Origin: an uncultured Lachnospiraceae bacterium
GTDB taxonomy: Bacteria; Bacillota; Clostridia; Lachnospirales; Lachnospiraceae
DNA: 9,678 nucleotides
NCBI GenBank assembly: GCA_905233835.1
Contig: CAJOGB010000082.1
Location: 1-9,678 of the forward strand
Direction of reading: 5' to 3'
The notes beneath the pieces are model-generated. The model made no database searches, had not been told where the DNA came from, and saw only the letters and a program-made list of their open reading frames with translations. Of this stretch, positions 1 through 6,087 are shown piece after piece. The position numbers and the translations under genes are program-made. The stretch's first letter is position 1. Every line of letters begins with the position of its first letter.

Positions 1-806
1 TGAAGTTCGGATACAATAGCATTTACACGGCTTCCGTTCATACCAACGCATGCTCCTACTGGATCCACATCCGGATCGTTTGACCATACGGCAATCTTGG
101 AACGCTTTCCTGCTTCACGGGCAATTGCCTTGATTTCAACAATTCCGTCACGTACTTCCGTAACTTCTTCTTCAAAAAGTTTCTTAACAAGTTCCGGATG
201 TGTGCGGGAAACGCGAACGCGTAAACCTCTCTGAGTATTCTTAACTTCAAGAATATAAACTTTTATACGATCGGTCTGGTTATAATGTTCACCCTCGATC
301 TGCTCGTTCTTTGTAAGAATCGCATCGGTCTTTCCGAGGTTAATGGAGATATTATCTCCGTTATATCTCTGGACAACACCGGTTACCACCTGATGTTCCT
401 TTTCATAGAACTCATTGTAAATGGTAGCCTTTTCATCATCACGAATCTTTTGAATAATCTGATTCTTGGAAGAACTTGTAACGATACGTCCGAAGTTCTT
501 TGTATCCACATCGATCTGAACCTCATCACCAAGTTTCAAATCACCGTTGATTTCATGTGCTTCTTCTAAGGTAAGCTCTAATGCTTCATCCTCTAAATCT
601 TCTTCTTTTACAACCTTCTTAACAGCATATACACGGTTATCACCTGTTTCCGGATCAATCTCAACAACGATATTGTCCGCAGTACCGTAATAGTTCTTGC
701 ATGCATTTAAAATAGAAAGCTTAATTGCTTCAATCAAAGAAGCCTTATCTATGCTCTTCTCTGATTCCATAATATTAAGTGCAGCTAAAAGTTCATTCTT
801 ATCCAT
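1..806 (-). CDS. nusA: Transcription elongation/termination factor NusA (N-terminal 268 codons, cut by window edge)
   Basis: NusA binds RNA polymerase and nascent RNA in the cytoplasm and modulates pausing, termination and antitermination. Reading the minus strand from the ATG at 804-806 gives 268 open codons to the window edge, beginning MDKNELLAALNIMESEKSID. Residues 1-130 are the acidic N-terminal polymerase-binding domain, about 136-200 the S1 RNA-binding domain, and about 202 onward the first KH domain. The family signature NDPDVDPVGACVG is at 243-255, followed by the KH loop GMNG at 255-258. The KH2 and C-terminal parts lie outside the window. A strong AAAGGAGG (813-820) precedes the start by 6 bases, which settles the start. 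The gene follows rimP by 26 bases, the conserved rimP-nusA order; ylxR and infB would be expected next, beyond the edge. Confidence 0.96.
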   Translation of the reverse strand, partial: MDKNELLAALNIMESEKSIDKASLIEAIKLSILNACKNYYGTADNIVVEIDPETGDNRVYAVKKVVKEEDLEDEALELTLEEAHEINGDLKLGDEVQIDVDTKNFGRIVTSSSKNQIIQKIRDDEKATIYNEFYEKEHQVVTGVVQRYNGDNISINLGKTDAILTKNEQIEGEHYNQTDRIKVYILEVKNTQRGLRVRVSRTHPELVKKLFEEEVTEVRDGIVEIKAIAREAGKRSKIAVWSNDPDVDPVGACVGMNGSRVNAIVSEL

Positions 807-832
807 TTGAATCCTCCTTTAGAAATAAGAAA

Positions 833-1297
833 TTAAAAATCTATTGCAAGTCGAATCAACGACAAATCTTTCTTTAAAAATGTAAAGTCACCGTCTTCAA
901 AAGTAATGGTAACCGAGTTTTCATCAAAAGACTTTAAAATACCGGTAAATTCCTTTTGCTTATCAAAGGGTTTATAGGTTTTCAGTTCCACCTGTTTTCC
1001 GATGTTTCTGTCAAAGTCCTTATCCTTTTTTAAAGGACGGTCCAATCCCGGAGAAGATACCTCAAAGATAAAAGGTTCTTTGATATAATCTTCGCGATCC
1101 AAAATCTCGTTCATCTCTCGGGTCACATCCACGCAATCGTTAATGGTAATCCCGCCTTCTTTGTCGATGAAGATACGAAGATAATAATCGCTTCCTTCCT
1201 TCACATATTCCACGTCGTAGAGTTCAAAGCCTTTTTTTTCAAGAATCGGAAGAACAAAATCACTTGTCTTCTTTTCATATTCACTGCTTTTCGACAT
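833..1297 (-). CDS. rimP: Ribosome maturation factor RimP
   Basis: RimP is a cytoplasmic assembly factor for the 30S ribosomal subunit. The 154-residue product has the usual family length. The N-terminal alpha/beta domain (about 1-85) ends in the signature FEVSSPGLDRPL at 78-89, and a C-terminal SH3-like barrel follows (about 90-154, with KQVELKTYKPF and ITFEDGDFTF). The start ATG is preceded by AAGGAGG with a short 4-base spacer. The gene is first of the rimP-nusA pair, 26 bases ahead of nusA. Upstream lie a 14-bp hairpin (1337-1369) and tRNA-Glu, and I see no good promoter in the 79 bases between tRNA and rimP. Expression may therefore come from the tRNA promoter by read-through (inference). 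Confidence 0.95.
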   Translation of the reverse strand: MSKSSEYEKKTSDFVLPILEKKGFELYDVEYVKEGSDYYLRIFIDKEGGITINDCVDVTREMNEILDREDYIKEPFIFEVSSPGLDRPLKKDKDFDRNIGKQVELKTYKPFDKQKEFTGILKSFDENSVTITFEDGDFTFLKKDLSLIRLAIDF

Positions 1298-1336
1298 GTT
1301 TCCTCCTTATGAAATTTTCATTTTTAACGTGTAATA

Positions 1337-1369
1337 AGAAGACTCCCAAGTAACACTTGGGAGTCTTCT
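1337..1369 (-). terminator. 14-bp hairpin after tRNA-Glu, probable terminator or attenuator ahead of rimP
   Basis: The arms 1337-1350 and 1356-1369 are perfectly complementary (14 bp) around a 5-base loop. On the minus strand the hairpin begins 7 bases after the tRNA discriminator base and is followed by TATTACACG, which is only moderately T-rich. It is well placed as the tRNA terminator, but the weak T-tract and the lack of a second promoter before rimP suggest it lets part of the transcription through. It may also serve as a processing site. That the hairpin forms is seen in the sequence; its role is inference. Confidence 0.6.
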
Positions 1370-1376
1370 AAAACAA

Positions 1377-1448
1377 CAGTTCCTAGGGGAATCGAACCCC
1401 TGTTTTCGCCGTGAGAGGGCGACGTCTTAACCGCTTGACCAAGGAACC
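1377..1448 (-). tRNA. tRNA-Glu (anticodon CUC)
   Basis: The minus strand folds into a full 72-base cloverleaf. The acceptor GGTTCCT pairs with AGGAACT, with a G1-U72 wobble; the D stem is GTC/GAC; the anticodon stem TCGCC/GGCGA encloses the loop CTCTCAC, giving anticodon CTC, which reads GAG. The T arm is GGGGT-TCGATTC-CCCTA in outline, and the discriminator base is G73. The next bases are TTG, so the CCA end is not encoded and must be added after transcription. The family usually has a UUC-anticodon gene that reads both Glu codons, so this is probably an additional isoacceptor; any UUC copy would lie outside this window. It has its own promoter at 1481-1509 and a hairpin just downstream. Confidence 0.95.
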
Positions 1449-1480
1449 ATATCCTATGTGGCTAAAACAGCAACAAAAGG

Positions 1481-1509
1481 ATATTACTATAACACGTATA
1501 AAAAAGCAA
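1481..1509 (-). promoter_or_regulatory. Probable sigma-A promoter for tRNA-Glu
   Basis: On the minus strand TTGCTT (1504-1509) and TAATAT (1481-1486) are separated by exactly 17 bases, with the -10 box 32 bases upstream of the mature tRNA 5' end. An overlapping alternative pairs TATAGT with GTGCTT at 16 bases. Either way the 97 bases between pepT and the tRNA hold a likely start for the tRNA, and possibly for rimP-nusA beyond it. Confidence 0.55.
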
Positions 1510-1545
1510 GCACTTTTTTTCGAAATCGAAAAAGAATTTTAAATC

Positions 1546-2766
1546 TTAATTAAGCGGGTGTGACATAATGTAAACCAAAGTATTTACGGCGATTTCCATT
1601 CCCTCTAAAGTAATATGCTCAAATGGTCCGTGAAAACCAAAGCCGCCGGTTCCCAAATTTGGACAAGGAAGGCCCTTAAAGGAAAGTGTGGCTCCGTCGG
1701 TTCCGCCGCGAATTGCTTCCGAAAAAGGCTCGATTCCCTGTGAGCGAATTGCCTCTCTGGCAAGTTCCACCACATCCATATGGTCCTTCATCACCGAAAT
1801 CATATTATCATAAGAATGCGAAACAGTAAGGCTTACCACGCCTGCTCCATAGATTTGGTTAAACTCCTCTTCTAATCGGCGAAGATTCTCCTCTCTCTTA
1901 TGTAAGATTTCGATATCGTGGTCTCTTAATATATAGGAAAGTTTAGCAAACTCCACGTTTCCTTCCATATCGGTTAAATGGTAGAATCCTTCTCTACCTT
2001 CCGTTGTAGCCGGAGTCTCAGACAAAAGAGGTAAGCGCATTGCAATTTCGCAAGCAATACGTCCGGCATTTATCATAATGTTTTTTGCGTCCCCCGGATG
2101 CACGTTTTTACCGTGAATCTCAAAAGTCGCACCGGAAGCATTAAAATTCTCAAATGAGATTTCGCTTTCCACGCCGCCGTCCACAGTGTATCCGAAATCG
2201 GCTTTACAAATATCAAGGTCGAAATTTAAAGACCCCTCTCCGATTTCTTCGTCCGGAGTAAAGCATACCCAAACATCCCCATGTGGAATGTTCTCGGTAA
2301 TCATCCGTTCTACCGCAGTCATAATCTCGCTTACACCGGCTTTGTCATCCGCTCCCAATAAAGAAGATCCGTCTGTCGTTATTAAGGTACGTCCCTTTAA
2401 TGTAGGAAGAAGTGGGAAATCCTTTGCGGTTAAAACCGCACCGGTAGCGGGAAGTGTCACATCATTTCCGTCATAGTTTTTAATGATTTGCGGATTTACG
2501 TTTTCTCCGTTATAGTCCGGAGCCGTATCCATATGGGCAATCAGTGCCACACTCTTTTTATCTTCCATACCCTTTGTGGCGGGAAGCAAACCGTAAACAT
2601 AACAAGTGTCGGTAAGTGTTACGGAAGAAAGACCCAATTCCTTTAATTCCTTCTCCAACACTTTTGCCAAGTCAAATTCACGACTTGCGGAAGGATGTAA
2701 TCCGCTTTTTTCATCCGAAGTCGTGTAGATTTTCACATAGTTTAAAAAACGTTTTAGTATTTCCAT
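1546..2766 (-). CDS. pepT: Peptidase T (tripeptide aminopeptidase)
   Basis: PepT is a cytoplasmic dizinc M20-family aminopeptidase that removes the N-terminal residue of tripeptides in the last steps of peptide turnover. The 406-residue product has the normal full length. The metal and catalytic residues are visible: H78 and catalytic D80 in AHMDTAPD, bridging D140 in LLGADDKAG, catalytic E173 and metal E174 in TPDEEIGEG, D196 in TVDGG, and H379 in GFHGPFEH. The dimerisation (lid) domain lies at about 208-320 and includes NVHPGDAKN. RGGTDGA at 353-359 is also typical. The start has GGAAAGG 7 bases upstream. That ribosome binding site lies directly after the T-tract of the terminator of the upstream hydrolase gene, leaving no room for a promoter, so pepT depends on read-through or on a promoter inside the hydrolase gene (inference). 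No clear terminator follows. Confidence 0.97.
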   Translation of the reverse strand: MEILKRFLNYVKIYTTSDEKSGLHPSASREFDLAKVLEKELKELGLSSVTLTDTCYVYGLLPATKGMEDKKSVALIAHMDTAPDYNGENVNPQIIKNYDGNDVTLPATGAVLTAKDFPLLPTLKGRTLITTDGSSLLGADDKAGVSEIMTAVERMITENIPHGDVWVCFTPDEEIGEGSLNFDLDICKADFGYTVDGGVESEISFENFNASGATFEIHGKNVHPGDAKNIMINAGRIACEIAMRLPLLSETPATTEGREGFYHLTDMEGNVEFAKLSYILRDHDIEILHKREENLRRLEEEFNQIYGAGVVSLTVSHSYDNMISVMKDHMDVVELAREAIRSQGIEPFSEAIRGGTDGATLSFKGLPCPNLGTGGFGFHGPFEHITLEGMEIAVNTLVYIMSHPLN

Positions 2767-2782
2767 TTTTATACCTTTCCAT

Positions 2783-2813
2783 AAAAATCCCGGCAGCGCA
2801 TGCCACCGGGATT
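2783..2813 (-). terminator. Intrinsic terminator after the alpha/beta hydrolase gene
   Basis: On the minus strand AATCCCGG (2806-2813) pairs with CCGGGATT (2786-2793), an 8-bp GC-rich stem. The 12-base loop can form a second small stem (GGCA/TGCC). A run of five T follows directly (2783-2787, partly shared with the stem). The hairpin starts 4 bases after the hydrolase stop codon and ends 3 to 4 bases before the pepT ribosome binding site. Confidence 0.8.
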
Positions 2814-2817
2814 ATGT

Positions 2818-3759
2818 TTACATTCTTTCAGAAACCCAAGAGTAAATATATTCAAATACTTCCTTACGATTAACTTCTTGTAAGATTTCGTGTCTCATTC
2901 CATCAAATAAATGAATCGATACATCTTTAACACCGGCCTGTTTGTATGTCTCATATGCGGTATTAACACCAACGGACAAAGCACCTACCGGATCATCGGA
3001 ACCGGAAACAAAAAGTACCGGTATATCTTTGTTCATCTTCTCCACGTTTTCCAATTTGCTTACATAAGAAGATGAATGCACAAGCAAACGATATCCGTTT
3101 AATGAAAAAGTAAAGGTATCCTTCGGATCGGAATAATACTTCTTTACACTTTCCACATTGGTAGATAACCAGCTGTTTTCCGGATCGCTTCCGTCTGTGG
3201 AGAATTTCTTATAATTCTCATCAAACATCATGTTTACTACCATCTGAGACTTACCGTCCCATCCCTTAAAGGTCTTTAAAACCTTAAGTACGGTCATACC
3301 CAGTTTTGCCATGTTTTCCGGGGTTGTACCGGTACCCATAACAATCGCACCGTTAACCCCCTTAAAATCATTTGTTTTTAAAATCAACATATGACGAAGC
3401 AAGTAAGAACCCATGGAATGTCCCAAAATAAAATAAGGAAGATTCGGGTACTGCTCCTTAATTAATTTGTAGTTGGAAAACATATCTTCCACCATAGTTT
3501 CGGATGGTGTGTCGGTATGCATGATTCCCCAGTCATCGTGGCTCTTAACGGATTCGCCGTGAGCAATATGATCATGACCAAAAACTACAAAACCTTTTGT
3601 GTTTAAAAACTCAGCGAATTCATCGTAGCGTTCGATATACTCGATCATACCATGGACAAGCTGAATGACAGCCTTCGGCTCCCCTTCCGGCATCCATTTC
3701 ACGCCATGGATTTTCGTCTGTTCCTTATCCGAAGATAAGAAATTGTAATACTCTTTCAT
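2818..3759 (-). CDS. Alpha/beta hydrolase, serine aminopeptidase S33 / monoacylglycerol-lipase-like (Hydrolase_4)
   Basis: This is a 313-residue single-domain alpha/beta hydrolase of the PldB/lysophospholipase type. The oxyanion-strand motif LVHG is at 34-37. The nucleophile elbow GHSMGS gives Ser115, the acid is Asp256 in SGSDDPVG, and the catalytic His is His290 in DGMRHE. A cap region lies at about 145-225. There is no signal peptide or membrane segment, so it is probably cytoplasmic. The true substrate (a lysophospholipid, monoacylglycerol or other ester) cannot be told from sequence. The start has GGGAGGA about 8 bases upstream. The gene lies 49 bases after recJ on the same strand, so it is probably the last gene of an ohrR-like/recJ/hydrolase unit that ends at the terminator 2783-2813. 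The 49-base gap shows only a weak 5-bp dyad and no clear promoter. Confidence 0.9.
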   Translation of the reverse strand: MKEYYNFLSSDKEQTKIHGVKWMPEGEPKAVIQLVHGMIEYIERYDEFAEFLNTKGFVVFGHDHIAHGESVKSHDDWGIMHTDTPSETMVEDMFSNYKLIKEQYPNLPYFILGHSMGSYLLRHMLILKTNDFKGVNGAIVMGTGTTPENMAKLGMTVLKVLKTFKGWDGKSQMVVNMMFDENYKKFSTDGSDPENSWLSTNVESVKKYYSDPKDTFTFSLNGYRLLVHSSSYVSKLENVEKMNKDIPVLFVSGSDDPVGALSVGVNTAYETYKQAGVKDVSIHLFDGMRHEILQEVNRKEVFEYIYSWVSERM

Positions 3760-3808
3760 ATAAATTCCTCCCGGGAGATTTATTCGATACGCTCGAACAT
3801 TATGTATT

Positions 3809-4585
3809 TTACAACAAATAGTCTTTTACGACAATCTGAATATTTTTATTTCCGCGAAATTCGTTGATTTGCGGATAATATAAAACAGACATTTTCATCT
3901 TCGTTGCACTTCCGGACAAAGCGTTAGAAAACTCTTTAGGACCGAAGGCTGTTTTTAAAGCATCTTCCAATTCCGTTGCATCACCGAAATACAATCCATC
4001 AATGTATCGGCCGTTACTTACAAAGGTAAACTTTAAATACTTCGTTTCCTTACCGATGTATGTGATTCTTTTAATGGTTACATTTTTATCCGCAAAAGAA
4101 GGTTTTTCATTTTTATTTCCGAAGGGTTCTAACACATTTAATTGTTCTATAAAACCTTCGGACAAATAAGAAAGTGGAAGTTTTATATCAATATAAACTT
4201 TCTCTTTTAAATCTTCTTTCGAAAGCTTTGCATGGGCATTTAAAAATTCACGGAATTTATCCACGTTTTCTTTTTTTAAAGAAAGACCTGCCGCCATGGG
4301 ATGCCCGCCGAATTTTAAAAGCAAATCTTTACACTCGTTTAATTTTTCAAACATGGAATAGGCTTCAATGCTTCGTCCGGATCCTTTTACACAGTCTTCT
4401 GTGTCGGATAACACAAAGGTGGGTCTGTAAAACTTTTCTTTCATATGACCGGCCACCAAACCGCACAAACTCTCATGCAAAGTTGGCAAATATAAAACCA
4501 ACACATCATCCGGTTCTTTACCGGAAAGCATTTCCATCGCTTCTTCGTCACCTTGTTTTGTCAGCGCTTTTCGTTGCGTATTTAA
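3809..4585 (-). CDS. recJ: RecJ C-terminal part (DHHA1 and OB-fold domains), out of frame with the N-terminal part
   Basis: From the TTA codon at 4583-4585 to the TAA at 3809-3811 there are 258 RecJ residues. DHHA1 features are LHESLCGLVAGHMKE, GSGRS and KFGGHPMAAGL. The OB-fold starts at LEPFGNKNEKPSF and runs to IQIVVKDYLL at the end. The same frame is open further upstream to 4687, but the extra 34 residues there are the shadow of conserved DHH-domain sequence and are not real protein. If this part is made separately, the nearest plausible start after the upstream stop is the ATG at 4535-4537 (MEMLSGKEPDD). It has only AAGG at a long spacing, so efficient reinitiation is doubtful. Confidence 0.8.
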   Translation of the reverse strand, partial: LNTQRKALTKQGDEEAMEMLSGKEPDDVLVLYLPTLHESLCGLVAGHMKEKFYRPTFVLSDTEDCVKGSGRSIEAYSMFEKLNECKDLLLKFGGHPMAAGLSLKKENVDKFREFLNAHAKLSKEDLKEKVYIDIKLPLSYLSEGFIEQLNVLEPFGNKNEKPSFADKNVTIKRITYIGKETKYLKFTFVSNGRYIDGLYFGDATELEDALKTAFGPKEFSNALSGSATKMKMSVLYYPQINEFRGNKNIQIVVKDYLL

Positions 4586-5556
4586 ACAAGTTCCCCTGCC
4601 ATAGCATAAGCTTTCATGTAATCCGTTTCCAATAAAAGCTGCATTGCAAGATCCGCTGTTTCCAATCGTCCCGTTGCATTCAAGCAAGGTCCCAAAACAA
4701 ATCCCAAATGATAGGATGTAAGTGTCATATTCTCAAGGCCGCTTTGTGCTATTAAAGCACGAAGCCCCACATTTTTCGTGTGGGTCATGGATAAAAGGCC
4801 GCGCTTTACGACGATACGGTTTTCATCCAAAAGCGGCATGATATCTCCCACTGTCGCAAAAGCGGCATTTTCAATAAAGGCATCTGCTTCCTCTTTTGAA
4901 ATTTCCATTCTTTCGTATAACAGCTGCATAAACTTCCAAGCCACCATACCACCGCAGATTTCAGGAAAAGGATAATTGTCCTTTCTTCGATGGGGATCCA
5001 CTACCGCATCCGCCGGTACGATTTTTTCAATTTTATCTCCGTTTTCTTCTTCAAAGGGAATTTGATGATGATCCGTAATTACAATGGTCATGCCCAGTTC
5101 TTTAGCACGATTTACAGCAGGGAATGCAGAGATTCCGTTATCGCAGGTAATAATAACTTCCACACCGCTTTCATGCGCCGCATCCACCATCTTTGGATTG
5201 ATTCCGTATCCATCCTCGATACGACGGGGAATTGCATAACTAACATCTCCTCCGACCCTACCTATGGCTGAATAAAGAATATATGTGGCATTGATTCCGT
5301 CAATATCGTAATCTCCGATAATACGGATTTTCTTCTTATTCTTTACGGCTTTGGAAACGATATTAACCGCTTTTTCCATATCAAGCATCTTTTGGGGGCG
5401 ATGTATATACGATTCATCGCAACTTAAAAAGGAAGCAAAATCTGCTTCCTTTATACCTCGGTTTATAAGTAATCTCGCGATCACAGGATCGATATGGAAC
5501 TGTTCTCCCAAGGCTTTAAAATCTCCGCCTTTTCGAATTTCCACCCAGTTTTTCAT
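4582..5556 (-). CDS. recJ: RecJ N-terminal part (DHH catalytic domain)
   Basis: This 324-residue frame holds the DHH phosphoesterase domain. Metal-binding motifs are GDYDIDG (81-87), CDNGIS (138-143), TDHHQ (161-165, the DHH signature) and DPHR (187-190). The DHH-linking region GFVLGPCLNATGRLETA (285-301) is also intact. It ends abruptly after MAGELV, inside the linker helix that should continue into the DHHA1 domain. All active-site residues for manganese binding are present, but RecJ family members need the DHHA1 domain to hold DNA, so this piece alone is unlikely to be a normal exonuclease (inference). A GAGGA lies 10 bases before the ATG, inside the end of the regulator gene. Confidence 0.85.
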   Translation of the reverse strand: MKNWVEIRKGGDFKALGEQFHIDPVIARLLINRGIKEADFASFLSCDESYIHRPQKMLDMEKAVNIVSKAVKNKKKIRIIGDYDIDGINATYILYSAIGRVGGDVSYAIPRRIEDGYGINPKMVDAAHESGVEVIITCDNGISAFPAVNRAKELGMTIVITDHHQIPFEEENGDKIEKIVPADAVVDPHRRKDNYPFPEICGGMVAWKFMQLLYERMEISKEEADAFIENAAFATVGDIMPLLDENRIVVKRGLLSMTHTKNVGLRALIAQSGLENMTLTSYHLGFVLGPCLNATGRLETADLAMQLLLETDYMKAYAMAGELV

Positions 5557-5559
5557 AGA

Positions 5560-6012
5560 CTAGTCTTCCTCGTGAAATTTATCCAATAATTTATGAAGCA
5601 AAGAATACAACTCTTTCGCATCCTTTTCATTAAGTTCCAAACACGTCGCCATTTTGGAAGGAACCTCCATGGCTTTTTCTTTCAATGCTTCCCCATCTTT
5701 TGTAATCTTAATCAAAAGATTTCTTTCATCTTCTTTGGAACGATGACGCTCAATATATCCCTTTGCTTCCAATTTCTTTAAAAGCGGAGTAAGGGTTCCG
5801 GAATCCAAGTACAAACACTTTCCGATTTCCTTTACGTTCATCTGCTTCTTTTCCCAAAGAACCATCATGGTAATATACTGCGTATAGGTTAAATCCAGTT
5901 CATCCAAGAAAGGCTTATAACTTCGAACCACTTCTTTTGCACAAGCATACAACGGGAAGCATAACTGATTCTCTAATTTTAAACAGGAATACGTTTCTTC
6001 GGATTTTTCCAT
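5560..6012 (-). CDS. MarR-family transcriptional regulator, OhrR type (organic-peroxide sensor)
   Basis: This 150-residue dimeric winged-helix repressor resembles OhrR, which senses organic hydroperoxides through a reactive cysteine. The signature LENQLCFPLYA places Cys18 at the sensing position. The two tyrosines that bond to it in Bacillus OhrR (Cys15, Tyr29, Tyr40) are also present, as Tyr32 (RSYKPF) and Tyr43 (LTYTQY). The recognition helix region is YLDSGTLTPLLKKLEAKGY, and the wing contains RSKEDERN. Further cysteines (10, 24, 66, 104) leave both one- and two-Cys chemistry possible. A GGAGG ribosome binding site sits just upstream. The gene has its own promoter with a dyad at the -10 box, consistent with autoregulation, and is followed after 3 bases by recJ. 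No ohr peroxidase gene is in the window, so the target set is unknown. The fold and family are sure; the peroxide role is inference from the conserved triad. Confidence 0.9.
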   Translation of the reverse strand: MEKSEETYSCLKLENQLCFPLYACAKEVVRSYKPFLDELDLTYTQYITMMVLWEKKQMNVKEIGKCLYLDSGTLTPLLKKLEAKGYIERHRSKEDERNLLIKITKDGEALKEKAMEVPSKMATCLELNEKDAKELYSLLHKLLDKFHEED

Positions 6013-6037
6013 AAAAGCCTCCTTTTTTGTACTACCT

Positions 6038-6065
6038 GCAATATTTGCTATTTAATTGTATGCAA
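6038..6065 (-). promoter_or_regulatory. Candidate operator (two TTGC/GCAA-type dyads) over the -10 box and start site
   Basis: The dyad TTGCATACAA (6056-6065) covers most of the -10 box and has the TTG-N4-CAA layout common for MarR operators. A second one, GCAAATATTGC (6038-6048), lies at the predicted transcription start. The TACAATT core recalls the Bacillus OhrR operator. Binding of the regulator here would block its own promoter and recJ. The symmetry is visible; the binding is inference. Confidence 0.45.
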
Positions 6066-6083
6066 CTATTTGTGAAAAGTCAA
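6055..6083 (-). promoter_or_regulatory. Strong sigma-A-type promoter of the OhrR-type regulator and recJ
   Basis: On the minus strand TTGACT (6078-6083) and TACAAT (6055-6060) match consensus at five of six bases each and are spaced exactly 17 bases. The start point would fall near 6048, about 36 bases before the ATG. The -35 box begins 4 bases after the stop codon of the upstream phosphodiesterase gene, so this unit starts independently even though no terminator is visible before it. Confidence 0.8.
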
Positions 6084-6087
6084 GAAA

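Larger units (their letters stand above)
3809..5556 (-). pseudogene. recJ: recJ, single-stranded-DNA-specific 5'-3' exonuclease, frame broken near 4583-4590
   Basis: RecJ degrades single-stranded DNA 5' to 3' in RecF-pathway recombination, base-excision and mismatch repair. The gene is whole in content but split between two frames. The upstream frame carries the DHH domain and stops with TAA at 4582-4584; the family sequence resumes one base back (-1) at a TTA codon (4583-4585), reading LNTQRKALTKQGDEEA. Joined, the halves give about 582 residues, a normal RecJ length, and every expected motif is present. This fits a loss of one base (or four: the family usually has one more residue between ELV and LN) rather than long decay. 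No -1 slippery heptamer is visible at the junction. A sequencing error, a strain mutation, or a gene expressed as two pieces are all possible. Its start lies 3 bases after the regulator gene upstream, so translation is probably coupled. Confidence 0.85.

Noticed and set aside
1308..1322. Tiny open frame ATG AAA ATT TCA TAA overlapping the rimP ribosome binding site, as a leader peptide
   Set aside because: Four codons with no ribosome binding site of its own; the sequence is a short AT palindrome likely to occur by chance.
1513..1534. Poly-T/poly-A hairpin after pepT as its terminator
   Set aside because: The stem is almost only A-T with a 4-base loop. On the minus strand the T-run is on the 5' side and the bases after the stem are A, so it is not an intrinsic terminator of pepT.
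3768..3777. Palindrome CTCCCGGGAG covering the hydrolase ribosome binding site as a regulatory hairpin
   Set aside because: A continuous palindrome has no loop and cannot fold back on itself; no wider pairing is seen around it.
4580..4592. Programmed -1 ribosomal frameshift in recJ
   Set aside because: In the zero frame the codons before the stop are GAA CTT GTT TAA. This is not an X XXY YYZ slippery heptamer, and RecJ is not known to use recoding. A mutation or sequence error is simpler.
5555..5570. Palindrome AGACTAGTCT between regulator and recJ as an operator
   Set aside because: It includes the regulator stop codon, is short, and lies inside the transcript rather than at a promoter; chance is the likeliest cause.
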